DNA of 64,000 nucleotides from Flavobacterium succinicans LMG 10402 (lineage in GTDB: Bacteria; Bacteroidota; Bacteroidia; Flavobacteriales; Flavobacteriaceae). The notes below the pieces were generated by a model, which was not told where the DNA came from, searched no databases, and was given only the letters and a program-made list of their open reading frames with translations. Both the position numbers and the translations under genes were made by a program. Location: NCBI RefSeq assembly GCF_000611675.1, contig NZ_JATV01000006.1, positions 62,001 through 126,000 on the forward strand. The letters run 5' to 3'. Below, piece by piece: positions 1 through 7,771 of this stretch. Position 1 is the first letter of the stretch; every line of letters starts with the position of its first letter.

Positions 1-333
1 ATTGCTCAAATTTTTGATTTCAGTATCGATGGAATGACCACCGTAACATACATTTACTTTGTAGCCCGTATTCATTTTTTTCCAAACTTGCTCAATTTGC
101 AATCCCAACTCACGTGAGGGAACCAAAATTAAACACTGAACCGATAGAATTTCAGGTTGCAGCAATTCGAAAATTGGGAGTAAAAAAGCCAATGTTTTGC
201 CAGAACCCGTAGGTGAAAGCAATAAAACATTATTCTCGTTAAGAATCGCATCATGCGACACTTCTTGCATTTCATTCAGGCTTGAAATTCCAAAATTAGC
301 AAGAATCGGATGGAAATTTGATGGTGTATTCAT
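1..333 (-). CDS. DEAD-box RNA helicase, N-terminal part (runs off the window)
   Basis: The first 111 codons are visible; the gene continues beyond the left edge. Seen: a Q-motif region with Q23 in NEMQ, motif I SPTGSGKT (residues 40-47), motif Ia around PSRELGLQI (72-80) and a GG pair at 98-99. This is the order expected in RecA-like domain 1 of DEAD-box ATP-dependent RNA helicases, which remodel RNA in the cytoplasm. The DEAD motif itself lies outside the window, so the subfamily is open. The start ATG at 331-333 lies four bases behind a -7 element on the minus strand, so the transcript may be leaderless. It is divergent from the M14 peptidase gene. Confidence 0.85.
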   Translation of the reverse strand, partial: MNTPSNFHPILANFGISSLNEMQEVSHDAILNENNVLLLSPTGSGKTLAFLLPIFELLQPEILSVQCLILVPSRELGLQIEQVWKKMNTGYKVNVCYGGHSIDTEIKNLSN

Positions 334-337
334 AGTG

Positions 338-345
338 CAAAAGTA
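338..345 (-). promoter_or_regulatory. -7 promoter element of the helicase gene
   Basis: On the minus strand this reads TACTTTTG, a match to the Bacteroidota consensus TAnnTTTG. Only four bases separate it from the ATG. With the spacing deduced from the hemN promoter, transcription would start at the A of the start codon. No TTG -33 element is obvious. Confidence 0.5.
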
Positions 346-417
346 GTTAAAATAGTTGGTAGCGCCTATTTTGAGTGTTTCACAACATCGTTTCTATCAA
401 ATAATACGAGAAATAAG

Positions 418-425
418 TATATTTG
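418..425 (+). promoter_or_regulatory. -7 promoter element of the M14 peptidase gene
   Basis: TATATTTG matches TAnnTTTG. The predicted transcription start is near 430, about 20 bases before the ATG at 450. This argues against the in-frame TTG codon at 423 as a start, because it lies inside the promoter. Confidence 0.5.
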
Positions 426-449
426 ATTTTTCCCAAACACTATAAAATT

Positions 450-2177
450 ATGAATAAACTTCCTTTCATTTTCCTGCTATTTTCGACATTCTCCATAGCA
501 CAAAAAAGCAACAAATACGATACTTTTTTCGAAAAAGGAAATGGAAATCAATCGGCTACTTACGAAGAAACCATTCGTTATTATCAACTTTTAGCAAATG
601 ACTTCGAAACCATCCAACTAAAGGAAATGGGACTAACCGATAGCGGAAAACCCTTGCATATTGTTGTTTATAATCCCGAAAAAGAGTTCGACTTTACCAA
701 ACTAAACACCACCAAAGCCGTTGTGCTTCTCAACAACGGCATTCATGCTGGCGAACCCGACGGCATTGATGCCAGCATGCAATTGTATCGCGACTTGGCC
801 TTGGAAAAAATAAAAGCCCCCAAGAACACTGTTTTAGTTTGTATTCCAGTGTACAATATTGGTGGTGCTTTAAACCGAAATTCGAGCTCAAGAGCCAATC
901 AAAACGGCCCAGAGGAATATGGGTTTCGAGGCAATGCTCGTAATTTTGATTTGAATCGTGATTTTATAAAATCTGACACCAAAAACACCAAGAGTTTTAT
1001 TGAAATTTTCCATCTCACCCAACCCGATGTTTTTATCGACAATCACGTAAGTAATGGTTCCGATTATCAATATAAACTGACCTATATCATGACCCAACAC
1101 AACAAATTAGGAACTGTTTTGGGTAATTTTTTAAATGAAGAAATGATGCCTTCTATCGTGAATGATCTTCAAAAAAAGAAAATAGAAAGTACACCTTATG
1201 TTAATACTTTTTCTGACACTCCTGATAAAGGTTTTGGTCAATTCTTTGAAAGCCCACGTTATACCACAGGCTACACTTCCTTATTCAATACCATCGGTTT
1301 TGTTGTGGAAACGCATATGCTAAAAAAATATTCGGATAGAGTAAAAGTGACCTACGAATACATGCGTTCCACTATAGATTATACCGATAATAATTATCAG
1401 AAAATTAAAACTTTGCGCCAACAGAATGAAGGACAATATTTACCCAATAAAAATTACACTATAAAATGGGAAATAGATACCACTAAAAAAACAACTATCC
1501 CCTTTTTAGGCTTTGAAGCTAATTATAAAAAAAGCGATGCCACCACAGGAAATCGTTTGTTTTATGACCGTACAAAACCGTACAAAAAAGAAGTCCCTTT
1601 TATCAAAGACTACAAAGCTGTAAAAGAAATTGAAATCCCTAAATATTACATTATTCCGCAAGGTTTCTGGTCCGTAATCGATTTACTAAAACACAATGGA
1701 ATCAAAATGAAAGCAATAGAAAACGATACGCTAATAACTGTTGAACGCTATCGTATTGCAGATTTTAAAACCACGCCCAATGCCTACGAAGGTCATTATC
1801 TCCATCGTAATACAACCGTCAAGGCTTCGACAGAAAAAGTACCGTTCAGAAAAGGCGATTATTTAATTTCGACCCAACAAAAAGGAGTAAAATACTTATT
1901 AGAAACACTTGAGCCAGAAGGCGTAGATTCTTTTTTTAATTGGAACTTTTTTGATACTATCCTACAACAAAAAGAAGGGTATTCAGACTATGTTTTTGAA
2001 GATACTGCTGCTCAATTATTGAAAGACAACCCTAGTTTAAAGACCGAATTTGAAGCCTTAAAAACAAAAGACGCTGCTTTCAATAAAAATCCTGAAGCAC
2101 AATTGGACTGGATTTATAAACATTCTGTTTATTACGAAAAAGCACACCTCAATTACCCGGTTTGCCGCGTTTTATAA
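450..2177 (+). CDS. M14-family zinc carboxypeptidase, exported
   Basis: A 575-residue peptidase of the M14 (carboxypeptidase A-like) family. The N-terminus has a signal peptide (hydrophobic residues 4-15, followed by SIAQ), so it is probably periplasmic or further exported. The zinc site is visible: HAGE supplies H99 and E102, and H199 in DNH is the third ligand. NFDLNRD (about 165-171) is the substrate-binding region, and E287 in VVETHM is the likely catalytic glutamate. The C-terminal 250 residues have no motif I recognise. An in-frame TTG at 423 would add nine residues but lies in the promoter, so I chose ATG 450. The gene ends against a convergent NUDIX gene with a shared hairpin. The natural substrate cannot be told from the sequence. 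Confidence 0.88.
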   Translation: MNKLPFIFLLFSTFSIAQKSNKYDTFFEKGNGNQSATYEETIRYYQLLANDFETIQLKEMGLTDSGKPLHIVVYNPEKEFDFTKLNTTKAVVLLNNGIHAGEPDGIDASMQLYRDLALEKIKAPKNTVLVCIPVYNIGGALNRNSSSRANQNGPEEYGFRGNARNFDLNRDFIKSDTKNTKSFIEIFHLTQPDVFIDNHVSNGSDYQYKLTYIMTQHNKLGTVLGNFLNEEMMPSIVNDLQKKKIESTPYVNTFSDTPDKGFGQFFESPRYTTGYTSLFNTIGFVVETHMLKKYSDRVKVTYEYMRSTIDYTDNNYQKIKTLRQQNEGQYLPNKNYTIKWEIDTTKKTTIPFLGFEANYKKSDATTGNRLFYDRTKPYKKEVPFIKDYKAVKEIEIPKYYIIPQGFWSVIDLLKHNGIKMKAIENDTLITVERYRIADFKTTPNAYEGHYLHRNTTVKASTEKVPFRKGDYLISTQQKGVKYLLETLEPEGVDSFFNWNFFDTILQQKEGYSDYVFEDTAAQLLKDNPSLKTEFEALKTKDAAFNKNPEAQLDWIYKHSVYYEKAHLNYPVCRVL

Positions 2178-2183
2178 CAAAAA

Positions 2184-2211
2184 TAAAGCTCCTATTTTAG
2201 GAGCTTTTCTT
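2184..2211. terminator. Bidirectional terminator between the M14 and NUDIX genes
   Basis: AAAGCTCCTA and TAGGAGCTTT form a 10-bp stem around a 3-base loop, with A and T tracts on either side. The NUDIX stop codon (2192-2194) lies inside the stem. Confidence 0.8.
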
Positions 2212-2794
2212 CTTCAAATAACAATTTTATATTTTCATAGGAATTTTTTAATGCCTCCTTGATTTCCTCAGGATTCAACCAAGCTACTTTCTCTATACCT
2301 TCTTCAAGCTGCCCTTTTGGGATTCCATCAAACTTAGACTGCATTTCAAACCAATGGGTCACTTTGAGTTTGTATTTGCCATTTCGTTTAAAAACATGAT
2401 AGGTTTTTTGGAGTTTATCAGTAACCCTTAATTGATTAACCCCTGTTTCTTCCTCTACTTCACGCATTGCAGTGACTTCGATCTCCTCGCCTTTCTCGAT
2501 GCCGCCTTTGGGTAAATCCCATTTTCCGTTTCTAAAAATAAATAAAACCTCACCTTTTGTATTGTATACCAAACCGCCACCTGCTTTACAAACAGGAATT
2601 TTAGCTTTTAAGGTTTTCATTATCTCTTTTTCATCAGGATGGTACAAGTAGGCCTTTTGAATTTTATTTTGAAACATTTTTATAATAACCCTTTCGAAAT
2701 CAATACTTTCCAAAAGAAACAACTCAAAATCGGTTTCTTTAGAAATTTGATTTGTCAAAAAAAGTGGTTTGTCGTTCACAAAAACTTTATACAT
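2192..2794 (-). CDS. NUDIX hydrolase
   Basis: A 200-residue protein with a full Nudix box from G97 to V119: the GX5E part starts at G97, and REVEEETG (111-118) gives the metal-binding glutamates. The family hydrolyses nucleoside diphosphates linked to another group X. The N-terminal 70 residues are not part of the Nudix fold and have no recognisable domain. The substrate cannot be deduced. The start codon at 2792-2794 faces the pyrE start with only seven bases between, so the pyrE promoter lies in this gene's first codons. Divergent pairing with pyrE may mean co-regulation with nucleotide metabolism; that is inference. Confidence 0.88.
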   Translation of the reverse strand: MYKVFVNDKPLFLTNQISKETDFELFLLESIDFERVIIKMFQNKIQKAYLYHPDEKEIMKTLKAKIPVCKAGGGLVYNTKGEVLFIFRNGKWDLPKGGIEKGEEIEVTAMREVEEETGVNQLRVTDKLQKTYHVFKRNGKYKLKVTHWFEMQSKFDGIPKGQLEEGIEKVAWLNPEEIKEALKNSYENIKLLFEEEKLLK

Positions 2795-2797
2795 TTG
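2769..2797 (+). promoter_or_regulatory. pyrE promoter inside the NUDIX coding sequence
   Basis: TTG at 2769-2771 (-33), an 18-bp spacer and TACATTTG at 2790-2797 (-7) fit the Bacteroidota TTG-N17-23-TAnnTTTG promoter. The -7 element ends four bases before the pyrE ATG, so the predicted start of transcription is the A of ATG at 2802. Confidence 0.65.
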
Positions 2798-2801
2798 TAT
2801 T

Positions 2802-3449
2802 ATGATTTTTAATAAAGATACTGCCGAAAAAACAGCCGAATTGCTTTTGCAAATAAATGCAATTAAATTGAATCCCGGAAATCCTTTTACGTGGGCTTCT
2901 GGCTGGAAATCCCCTATTTATTGTGATAATCGTCTAATTCTTTCATTTCCAGTGATAAGAAATTATGTTAGAGACGAATTTTCCAAGCACATAGAAAAAC
3001 AATTTGGAAAACCAGATGTTATTGCTGGTGTAGCCACTGGAGCTATTGGTATTGGTATGCTAGTAGCTGAAAGCATGGGATTACCCTTTGTTTATGTTCG
3101 ACCCGAACCCAAAAAGCATGGCCGACAAAACCAAATTGAAGGTTTTTTACAAAAAGGACAAAATGTAGTCATTGTAGAAGATTTAATTAGTACTGGAGGT
3201 AGTAGCCTACAAGCTTTTGAAGCTTTAAAAGAAGCAGGAGCTGTGGTCAAAGGTATGGCAGCCATATTTACTTATGGATTTGATGTTTCGGAACAAAACT
3301 TCAAAAAAGCCAATTTAGACTTGTACACCTTGAGCAATTACCAAAATCTTCTCAATTTGGCGGTGGCCAAACAATACATAACCGAAAAAGAAGAAAGTAC
3401 ACTAAGAGAATGGAATGCTTCTCCGTCAACCTGGGGAACAGAACAATAA
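2802..3449 (+). CDS. pyrE: Orotate phosphoribosyltransferase
   Basis: Converts orotate and PRPP to orotidine 5'-monophosphate, the fifth step of de novo pyrimidine synthesis. The 215-residue length is usual. The PRPP-binding motif VEDLISTGGS lies at about 125-134, and the flexible catalytic loop RPEPKKHGRQ at 100-109 carries the conserved lysines. A longer in-frame reading starts at 2769, inside the divergent NUDIX gene and its own promoter. ATG 2802 gives the normal PyrE N-terminus (NKDTAEKTAELL). It is followed 18 bases later by a small SRPBCC gene, probably in the same transcript. Confidence 0.95.
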   Translation: MIFNKDTAEKTAELLLQINAIKLNPGNPFTWASGWKSPIYCDNRLILSFPVIRNYVRDEFSKHIEKQFGKPDVIAGVATGAIGIGMLVAESMGLPFVYVRPEPKKHGRQNQIEGFLQKGQNVVIVEDLISTGGSSLQAFEALKEAGAVVKGMAAIFTYGFDVSEQNFKKANLDLYTLSNYQNLLNLAVAKQYITEKEESTLREWNASPSTWGTEQ

Positions 3450-3467
3450 TATTTTAACAAAAACCAA

Positions 3468-3860
3468 ATGAATTTAGAAAGCCCTAAAGTTACAGTGTCA
3501 AAATCAGACCAAGAACTATTTGATTTATTGACAGATGTAAAGAATTTTGAAAAATTAATGCCAGATAACATTGCTAAATTTGAAGTAATTGGCGAAGATG
3601 CTTTCATTTTTGGATTAAAAGGAATGCCTGAAATCAAATTAAAAATGAAAGAAAAAGTGGCACCAAATAAAGTGGTTTTGGGTGCTGCTAGTGATAAATT
3701 ACCGTTTACACTTACCGCTTCAATTGATAGTGTTTCCGAAACTTCAAGCGATGTAAAATTGGATTTTGTTGGCGAATTTAACCCAATGATGGCCATGATG
3801 ATTAAAGGACCTATTGGAAAATTTATCGAAACATTAGCTACTAATATGACCAAGCTCTAA
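3468..3860 (+). CDS. SRPBCC-family protein (START/PYP-like fold)
   Basis: A 130-residue protein with the pattern of the SRPBCC superfamily: an N-terminal strand (SPKVTVSKS), a helix (LFDLLTDVKNFEKLMP), alternating strands, and a long C-terminal helix ending GKFIETLATNMTKL. The fold makes a deep hydrophobic ligand pocket. No catalytic residue or ligand can be named. The size fits the minimal family. It lies directly downstream of pyrE and ends at a strong terminator, so it is probably cotranscribed with pyrE. That neighbourhood does not by itself show a role in pyrimidine synthesis. Confidence 0.75.
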   Translation: MNLESPKVTVSKSDQELFDLLTDVKNFEKLMPDNIAKFEVIGEDAFIFGLKGMPEIKLKMKEKVAPNKVVLGAASDKLPFTLTASIDSVSETSSDVKLDFVGEFNPMMAMMIKGPIGKFIETLATNMTKL

Positions 3861-3880
3861 TCTTGCATGGTAAAGTATAA

Positions 3881-3913
3881 AAAAGGGTGAAAAATTATTT
3901 TTTCGCCCTTTTG
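3881..3913. terminator. Bidirectional terminator between the SRPBCC gene and birA
   Basis: AAAAGGGTGAAAAA pairs with TTTTTTCGCCCTTTT around a short loop. A and T tracts on both sides suit the two convergent genes. Confidence 0.85.
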
Positions 3914-3916
3914 TTT

Positions 3917-4645
3917 TCAATATAACATCTGAATTTCTTTAATATCAAATTCTGCAACAGTATCATCTTCTAACAATACTTGCAATTTACCTATAGACGA
4001 AACGCCCTGAATCATACCCATAAAATGCTCCCCGTTTGCAGTAGAGAATGGCATAGGCGTCCCAATTTTAAAAAGCAAATTCTTATAATCAGTCCAAAAC
4101 TGCACTTCCTTTTCATTCCATTGAGCAATTTTATTTTTTAATTTTTCTATAATCTGCTCTAGAATTACGTCCCTTTCAAAGGCTTGTTCGCAAACAACTG
4201 ACATCGAAGAAGCCTTTGGTAAACCGGTAAAATTAGTCTGATTTACATTCAATCCTAAACCAATGATCGAATCAATAGTACCGTCACTTTTGATACTGTT
4301 TTCGATTAAAATGCCACCAATTTTTTTCTGGTATGACATTATGTCGTTTGGCCACTTAACACTTAATTCAGGAACTTTAAAGCTTTCTAAGGCCTCAATT
4401 ACCGACAAAGCAAAGGCTATGTTCAAATGGAACAACTGGTTGATGTCCTGACAAAAATCACCAACCAAAACACTCATAATCAAATTTTTACCATATTCTG
4501 ACTCCCATTTTTGCCCCATTTGCCCCTTTCCTTTCATTTGTCTTTCGGCGGTAACTACAGTAAAATTAGTAGTTTCAGGAAGAACCGAAATACCCTTGAG
4601 AAAATCGTTTGTAGAATCTATGGCATCGAGTTTGATTAACTTCAT
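3917..4645 (-). CDS. birA: Biotin--[acetyl-CoA-carboxylase] ligase, catalytic form without DNA-binding domain
   Basis: Attaches biotin to the biotin carboxyl carrier protein through biotinyl-5'-AMP. The 242 residues begin directly with the catalytic domain (DAIDSTNDFL). The nucleotide/biotin loop KGKGQMGQKW replaces the classical GRGRxGR, and KWPNDIM and KKIGGILIE are the conserved core motifs. The N-terminal winged-helix of E. coli BirA is absent, so this is a monofunctional (group I) ligase and not a repressor. A -7 element (TATTTTTG on the minus strand, 4691-4698) lies about 46 bases before the start. It is divergent from rsfS. Confidence 0.93.
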   Translation of the reverse strand: MKLIKLDAIDSTNDFLKGISVLPETTNFTVVTAERQMKGKGQMGQKWESEYGKNLIMSVLVGDFCQDINQLFHLNIAFALSVIEALESFKVPELSVKWPNDIMSYQKKIGGILIENSIKSDGTIDSIIGLGLNVNQTNFTGLPKASSMSVVCEQAFERDVILEQIIEKLKNKIAQWNEKEVQFWTDYKNLLFKIGTPMPFSTANGEHFMGMIQGVSSIGKLQVLLEDDTVAEFDIKEIQMLY

Positions 4646-4690
4646 TTACTATTTTTTTAAAAAAACATAATTTAATATTATGTTAAGGTT

Positions 4691-4698
4691 CAAAAATA
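4691..4698 (-). promoter_or_regulatory. -7 promoter element of birA
   Basis: On the minus strand this reads TATTTTTG, a full match to TAnnTTTG. The predicted transcription start is near 4686, giving a leader of about 40 bases. Confidence 0.5.
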
Positions 4699-4712
4699 AT
4701 CACAAAAAATGG

Positions 4713-4720
4713 TAACTTTA
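4713..4720 (+). promoter_or_regulatory. Possible -7 element of the rsfS-ftsH operon
   Basis: TAACTTTA matches TAnnTTTG at all but the last base. It would start transcription near 4725, 18 bases before the rsfS ATG. Confidence 0.35.
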
Positions 4721-4742
4721 CAAACTTATATAAAAATAATTC

Positions 4743-5114
4743 ATGGCGAAAAAGACTGTTAATAATGATGTTTTACTAGCAAACATCATCAAAGGGATCG
4801 AAGAAGTAAAAGGAAATGATATTACCATTCTTGATTTAAGAGAAATTGATACTGCGGTATGTGATTATTTCATAATTTGCAATGGTACATCAAATACTCA
4901 GGTCAATGCCATTGTCAATTCTATACAAAAAACAGTTTCAAAAGAATTGAAAGACAAACCTTGGCATGTTGAAGGTACTGACAATGCAGAATGGGTATTG
5001 ATGGATTATGTGAATATTGTTGTTCATGTATTTCAAAAACACATTCGTGAGTACTACAATATTGAAAGTCTTTGGGGAGATGCCAAAATAACAACTATCG
5101 AAAATAAATACTAA
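4743..5114 (+). CDS. rsfS: Ribosomal silencing factor RsfS
   Basis: A 123-residue protein of the RsfS/Iojap (DUF143) family. It binds ribosomal protein uL14 on the large subunit and blocks subunit joining under nutrient stress. Seen: ILDLREIDTAVCDYFIICNG (about 25-44), the family signature, then the GTDNAEWVLMDYVNIVVHVF core and a REYYNIESLWGDA tail. Length is normal. It lies 16 bases upstream of ftsH, the usual order in flavobacteria, so the two are probably cotranscribed. Confidence 0.93.
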   Translation: MAKKTVNNDVLLANIIKGIEEVKGNDITILDLREIDTAVCDYFIICNGTSNTQVNAIVNSIQKTVSKELKDKPWHVEGTDNAEWVLMDYVNIVVHVFQKHIREYYNIESLWGDAKITTIENKY

Positions 5115-5130
5115 AGAAACTTAACGTCTA

Positions 5131-7056
5131 ATGGCTAAAGAGAATAATCCAAATTCCAATAAATTTAAAATAAGTCCTTGGTTAATTTACGCGGCGATAC
5201 TTATCATTTTTCTATTAATAAACTTTGCAACTGGAGGTTCTAGTTTACAAGAAGCCTCGCAATTGACATCTTCTAAATTCAATGATTATTTAGAAAAAGG
5301 GCAAATAGAAAAAGTAATCGTTTACAACAAATCTGAAGCAGAAGTCTTTTTAAATGCAGCTGCACTTAAAGAAAAAACACATCAAAAAGTTTCTAAAGAT
5401 GTATTTGAAAGACCTAACAAAGGGCCTCATTATACACTAGAAATTGGAAATGATCAAATTTTCCAAACCAAGTTAGAAAAAGCGGTTAAAGAAGGAAAAC
5501 TAAAAGACTTTAACTTTTTACAAAAAAACAATTGGTCTGATATTTTAATTAGTCTACTCCCAATCATCATCATTATTGGAGTATGGATATTCATTATGCG
5601 AAAAATGTCTGGCGGAGGAGCTGGAGGTGGTGGACAGATTTTCAACATTGGAAAATCTAAAGCCAAATTATTCGACGAAAAAACAGATATCAAAACCACA
5701 TTTAAAGATGTTGCTGGTTTAGAAGGAGCCAAAGAAGAAATTCAAGAAATTGTTGAATTCCTGAAAAATCCTGAAAAATATACCAATCTAGGTGGTAAAA
5801 TTCCAAAAGGAGCCTTATTAGTAGGACCTCCAGGAACAGGAAAAACTCTTTTAGCTAAAGCTGTTGCAGGCGAAGCGCAAGTACCTTTCTTCTCCTTATC
5901 AGGTTCTGATTTTGTGGAAATGTTTGTAGGTGTAGGAGCTTCACGTGTCCGTGACTTATTCAAACAAGCTAAAGAAAAATCACCTGCAATTATCTTTATT
6001 GATGAAATTGACGCAGTTGGTAGAGCCAGAGGAAAAAGCAATATGTCAGGCGGAAACGACGAACGCGAAAATACATTGAACCAACTTTTAACAGAAATGG
6101 ATGGTTTTGGTACCAATTCCAATGTAATTGTTTTGGCAGCAACTAATAGAGCTGATGTATTAGACAAAGCATTAATGCGTGCAGGACGTTTTGATAGACA
6201 AATCTTTGTTGACCTTCCAGATATCCGTGAAAGAGCAGAAATCTTTGCGGTTCACTTAGCTCCAATTAAAAAGGTAGAAGGATTAGATTTAGACTTCTTA
6301 GCTAAGCAAACTCCTGGTTTCTCTGGTGCTGATATTGCTAATGTTTGTAACGAAGCTGCGCTGATTGCTGCTCGTAACAACAAAACCGCTGTTGATAGAC
6401 AAGATTTCTTAGATGCTGTAGACAGAATCATTGGTGGTTTAGAAAAGAAAAACAAAATCATCACTCCAGATGAAAAAAGAGCAATTGCGATACACGAAGC
6501 TGGTCATGCAACAGTTAGTTGGATGCTTGAACATGCCGCGCCGCTAATTAAAGTGACAATTGTCCCTCGTGGTCAAAGTTTAGGAGCTGCTTGGTATTTG
6601 CCAGAAGAAAGACAAATCGTTAGAACAGACCAAATGTTAGACGAAATGTGTGCCACTATGGGCGGTAGAGCTGCTGAAAAAGTAACCTTTGATAGAATTT
6701 CAACTGGTGCTTTAAGCGATTTAGAAAAAGTAACTCGCCAGGCTAGAGCAATGGTAACTATTTATGGATTGAACGATAAGATAGGTAACGTAACTTACTA
6801 CGATTCTACAGGTCAAAATGAGTACGGATTCTCAAAACCATATTCTGATGATACAGCCAAAATTATTGATGCGGAAATTTCAGAATTAATCGAAGGTCAA
6901 TACCAAAGAGCGATCAGTATTTTAGAAGAAAACAAAGACAAACTGAACCAATTGGCGGATATACTAATTGAAAAAGAAGTAATTTTTAAAGATGATTTAG
7001 AAACTATTTTCGGAAAACGTTCTTTCGATAAAAATTTGGAAGAAACGGTTTCATAA
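5131..7056 (+). CDS. ftsH: ATP-dependent zinc metalloprotease FtsH
   Basis: Membrane-anchored AAA+ protease that degrades misfolded membrane proteins and short-lived regulators. In 641 residues: TM1 at about 17-33, a periplasmic domain, TM2 at about 138-156, a glycine-rich linker, Walker A GPPGTGKT (232-239), Walker B IIFIDEID (287-294), the second region of homology with two arginine fingers (ATNRADVLDKALMRAGRFDR), and the zinc site HEAGH (455-459) with a third acidic ligand near 530 in LSDLEK. All parts are intact. It is preceded by rsfS and followed by a strong terminator. Confidence 0.97.
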   Translation: MAKENNPNSNKFKISPWLIYAAILIIFLLINFATGGSSLQEASQLTSSKFNDYLEKGQIEKVIVYNKSEAEVFLNAAALKEKTHQKVSKDVFERPNKGPHYTLEIGNDQIFQTKLEKAVKEGKLKDFNFLQKNNWSDILISLLPIIIIIGVWIFIMRKMSGGGAGGGGQIFNIGKSKAKLFDEKTDIKTTFKDVAGLEGAKEEIQEIVEFLKNPEKYTNLGGKIPKGALLVGPPGTGKTLLAKAVAGEAQVPFFSLSGSDFVEMFVGVGASRVRDLFKQAKEKSPAIIFIDEIDAVGRARGKSNMSGGNDERENTLNQLLTEMDGFGTNSNVIVLAATNRADVLDKALMRAGRFDRQIFVDLPDIRERAEIFAVHLAPIKKVEGLDLDFLAKQTPGFSGADIANVCNEAALIAARNNKTAVDRQDFLDAVDRIIGGLEKKNKIITPDEKRAIAIHEAGHATVSWMLEHAAPLIKVTIVPRGQSLGAAWYLPEERQIVRTDQMLDEMCATMGGRAAEKVTFDRISTGALSDLEKVTRQARAMVTIYGLNDKIGNVTYYDSTGQNEYGFSKPYSDDTAKIIDAEISELIEGQYQRAISILEENKDKLNQLADILIEKEVIFKDDLETIFGKRSFDKNLEETVS

Positions 7057-7085
7057 CCTCTCAAAACATAAAATATATATTTTTT

Positions 7086-7127
7086 AAAATCTTAATTCAA
7101 AATCAACTTTTGAATTAAGATTTTTTT
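7086..7127 (+). terminator. Terminator after ftsH
   Basis: ATCTTAATTCAAAA and CTTTTGAATTAAGAT form a long stem with a loop of about four bases, followed by seven T residues. The T tract overlaps the next gene's -7 element. Confidence 0.85.
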
Positions 7128-7134
7128 ATCTTTG
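7127..7134 (+). promoter_or_regulatory. -7 element of the LUD-cdsA-psd-ACBP-SOD operon
   Basis: TATCTTTG matches TAnnTTTG and begins at the last T of the ftsH terminator tract. The predicted transcription start is near 7139, about 34 bases before the first ATG. No well-spaced -33 TTG was seen. Confidence 0.45.
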
Positions 7135-7172
7135 ACCGATTTCCAATAGATTATTAAGAATAGTAACCCAAT

Positions 7173-7769
7173 ATGAATCTTTTCAGAAAATTTTTTAGTT
7201 CTGGTCAAACAAATTCAGATGAAGAAAAAGAGGAACAAAAACTCTCATTTGAACAGAATATCCCTGTTGATGAACAATTTATCTTTAATTTCAAGAGAAA
7301 CGGCGGGAAATTTTTATATTGTGACTCCATAACTGAAGTAAAAGAACAATTTGAAAACATATTGGAAGAGAACGATTGGTTTGAAAGTGAAGCCCTTTGC
7401 TTTGAACCTAATTTATTTTCAATGTTAAAAGAAAATAATATCTTTTTTGAAAACACGCAAAAACCTAATTTTCTATTGGCCACTTGCGAAAATCTGGTTG
7501 CTGATGAAGGATCCATTTCCTTTTCTTCCAGTCAAATCAAACAAAAAAAACCAAATGAGTTACCTACAAATATGGTAATCATTGCAAAAACTAGTCAAAT
7601 TATTGCTAATAAAAGTGATATTCTCTGTGCTATCAAAAACAAATACAAAAAAGAATACCCCAGCAATATTACCACAATAAAGTATTTCGAAAAAGCACAA
7701 GAAGAAGATTTTACACAGTATGGAAGTGCTGCTAAAAATTTATACCTTATACTACTAGAGGATCTATAA
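7173..7769 (+). CDS. LUD-domain protein (LutC/YkgG-like)
   Basis: A 198-residue protein of the LUD superfamily, whose better known members (LutB, LutC) act in lactate utilization. Seen: an acidic, low-complexity N-terminal 25 residues, then the core with CENLVADEGSISF (about 110-122) and the C-terminal NLYLILLEDL. No cysteine cluster or lutA/lutB partner is present, so lactate oxidation should not be assumed. It is the first gene of a tight operon with cdsA two bases downstream. In flavobacteria this gene is commonly found between ftsH and cdsA. Its biochemical role is not known to me. Confidence 0.8.
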   Translation: MNLFRKFFSSGQTNSDEEKEEQKLSFEQNIPVDEQFIFNFKRNGGKFLYCDSITEVKEQFENILEENDWFESEALCFEPNLFSMLKENNIFFENTQKPNFLLATCENLVADEGSISFSSSQIKQKKPNELPTNMVIIAKTSQIIANKSDILCAIKNKYKKEYPSNITTIKYFEKAQEEDFTQYGSAAKNLYLILLEDL

Positions 7770-7771
7770 TA

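Noticed and set aside
423-449. TTG start for the M14 peptidase at 423
   Set aside because: It lies inside the TAnnTTTG element, and ATG 450 begins a normal signal peptide.
3338-3853. Long open frame on the minus strand opposite the SRPBCC gene
   Set aside because: It covers the end of pyrE and all of the SRPBCC gene in antisense, has no promoter and no domain resemblance.
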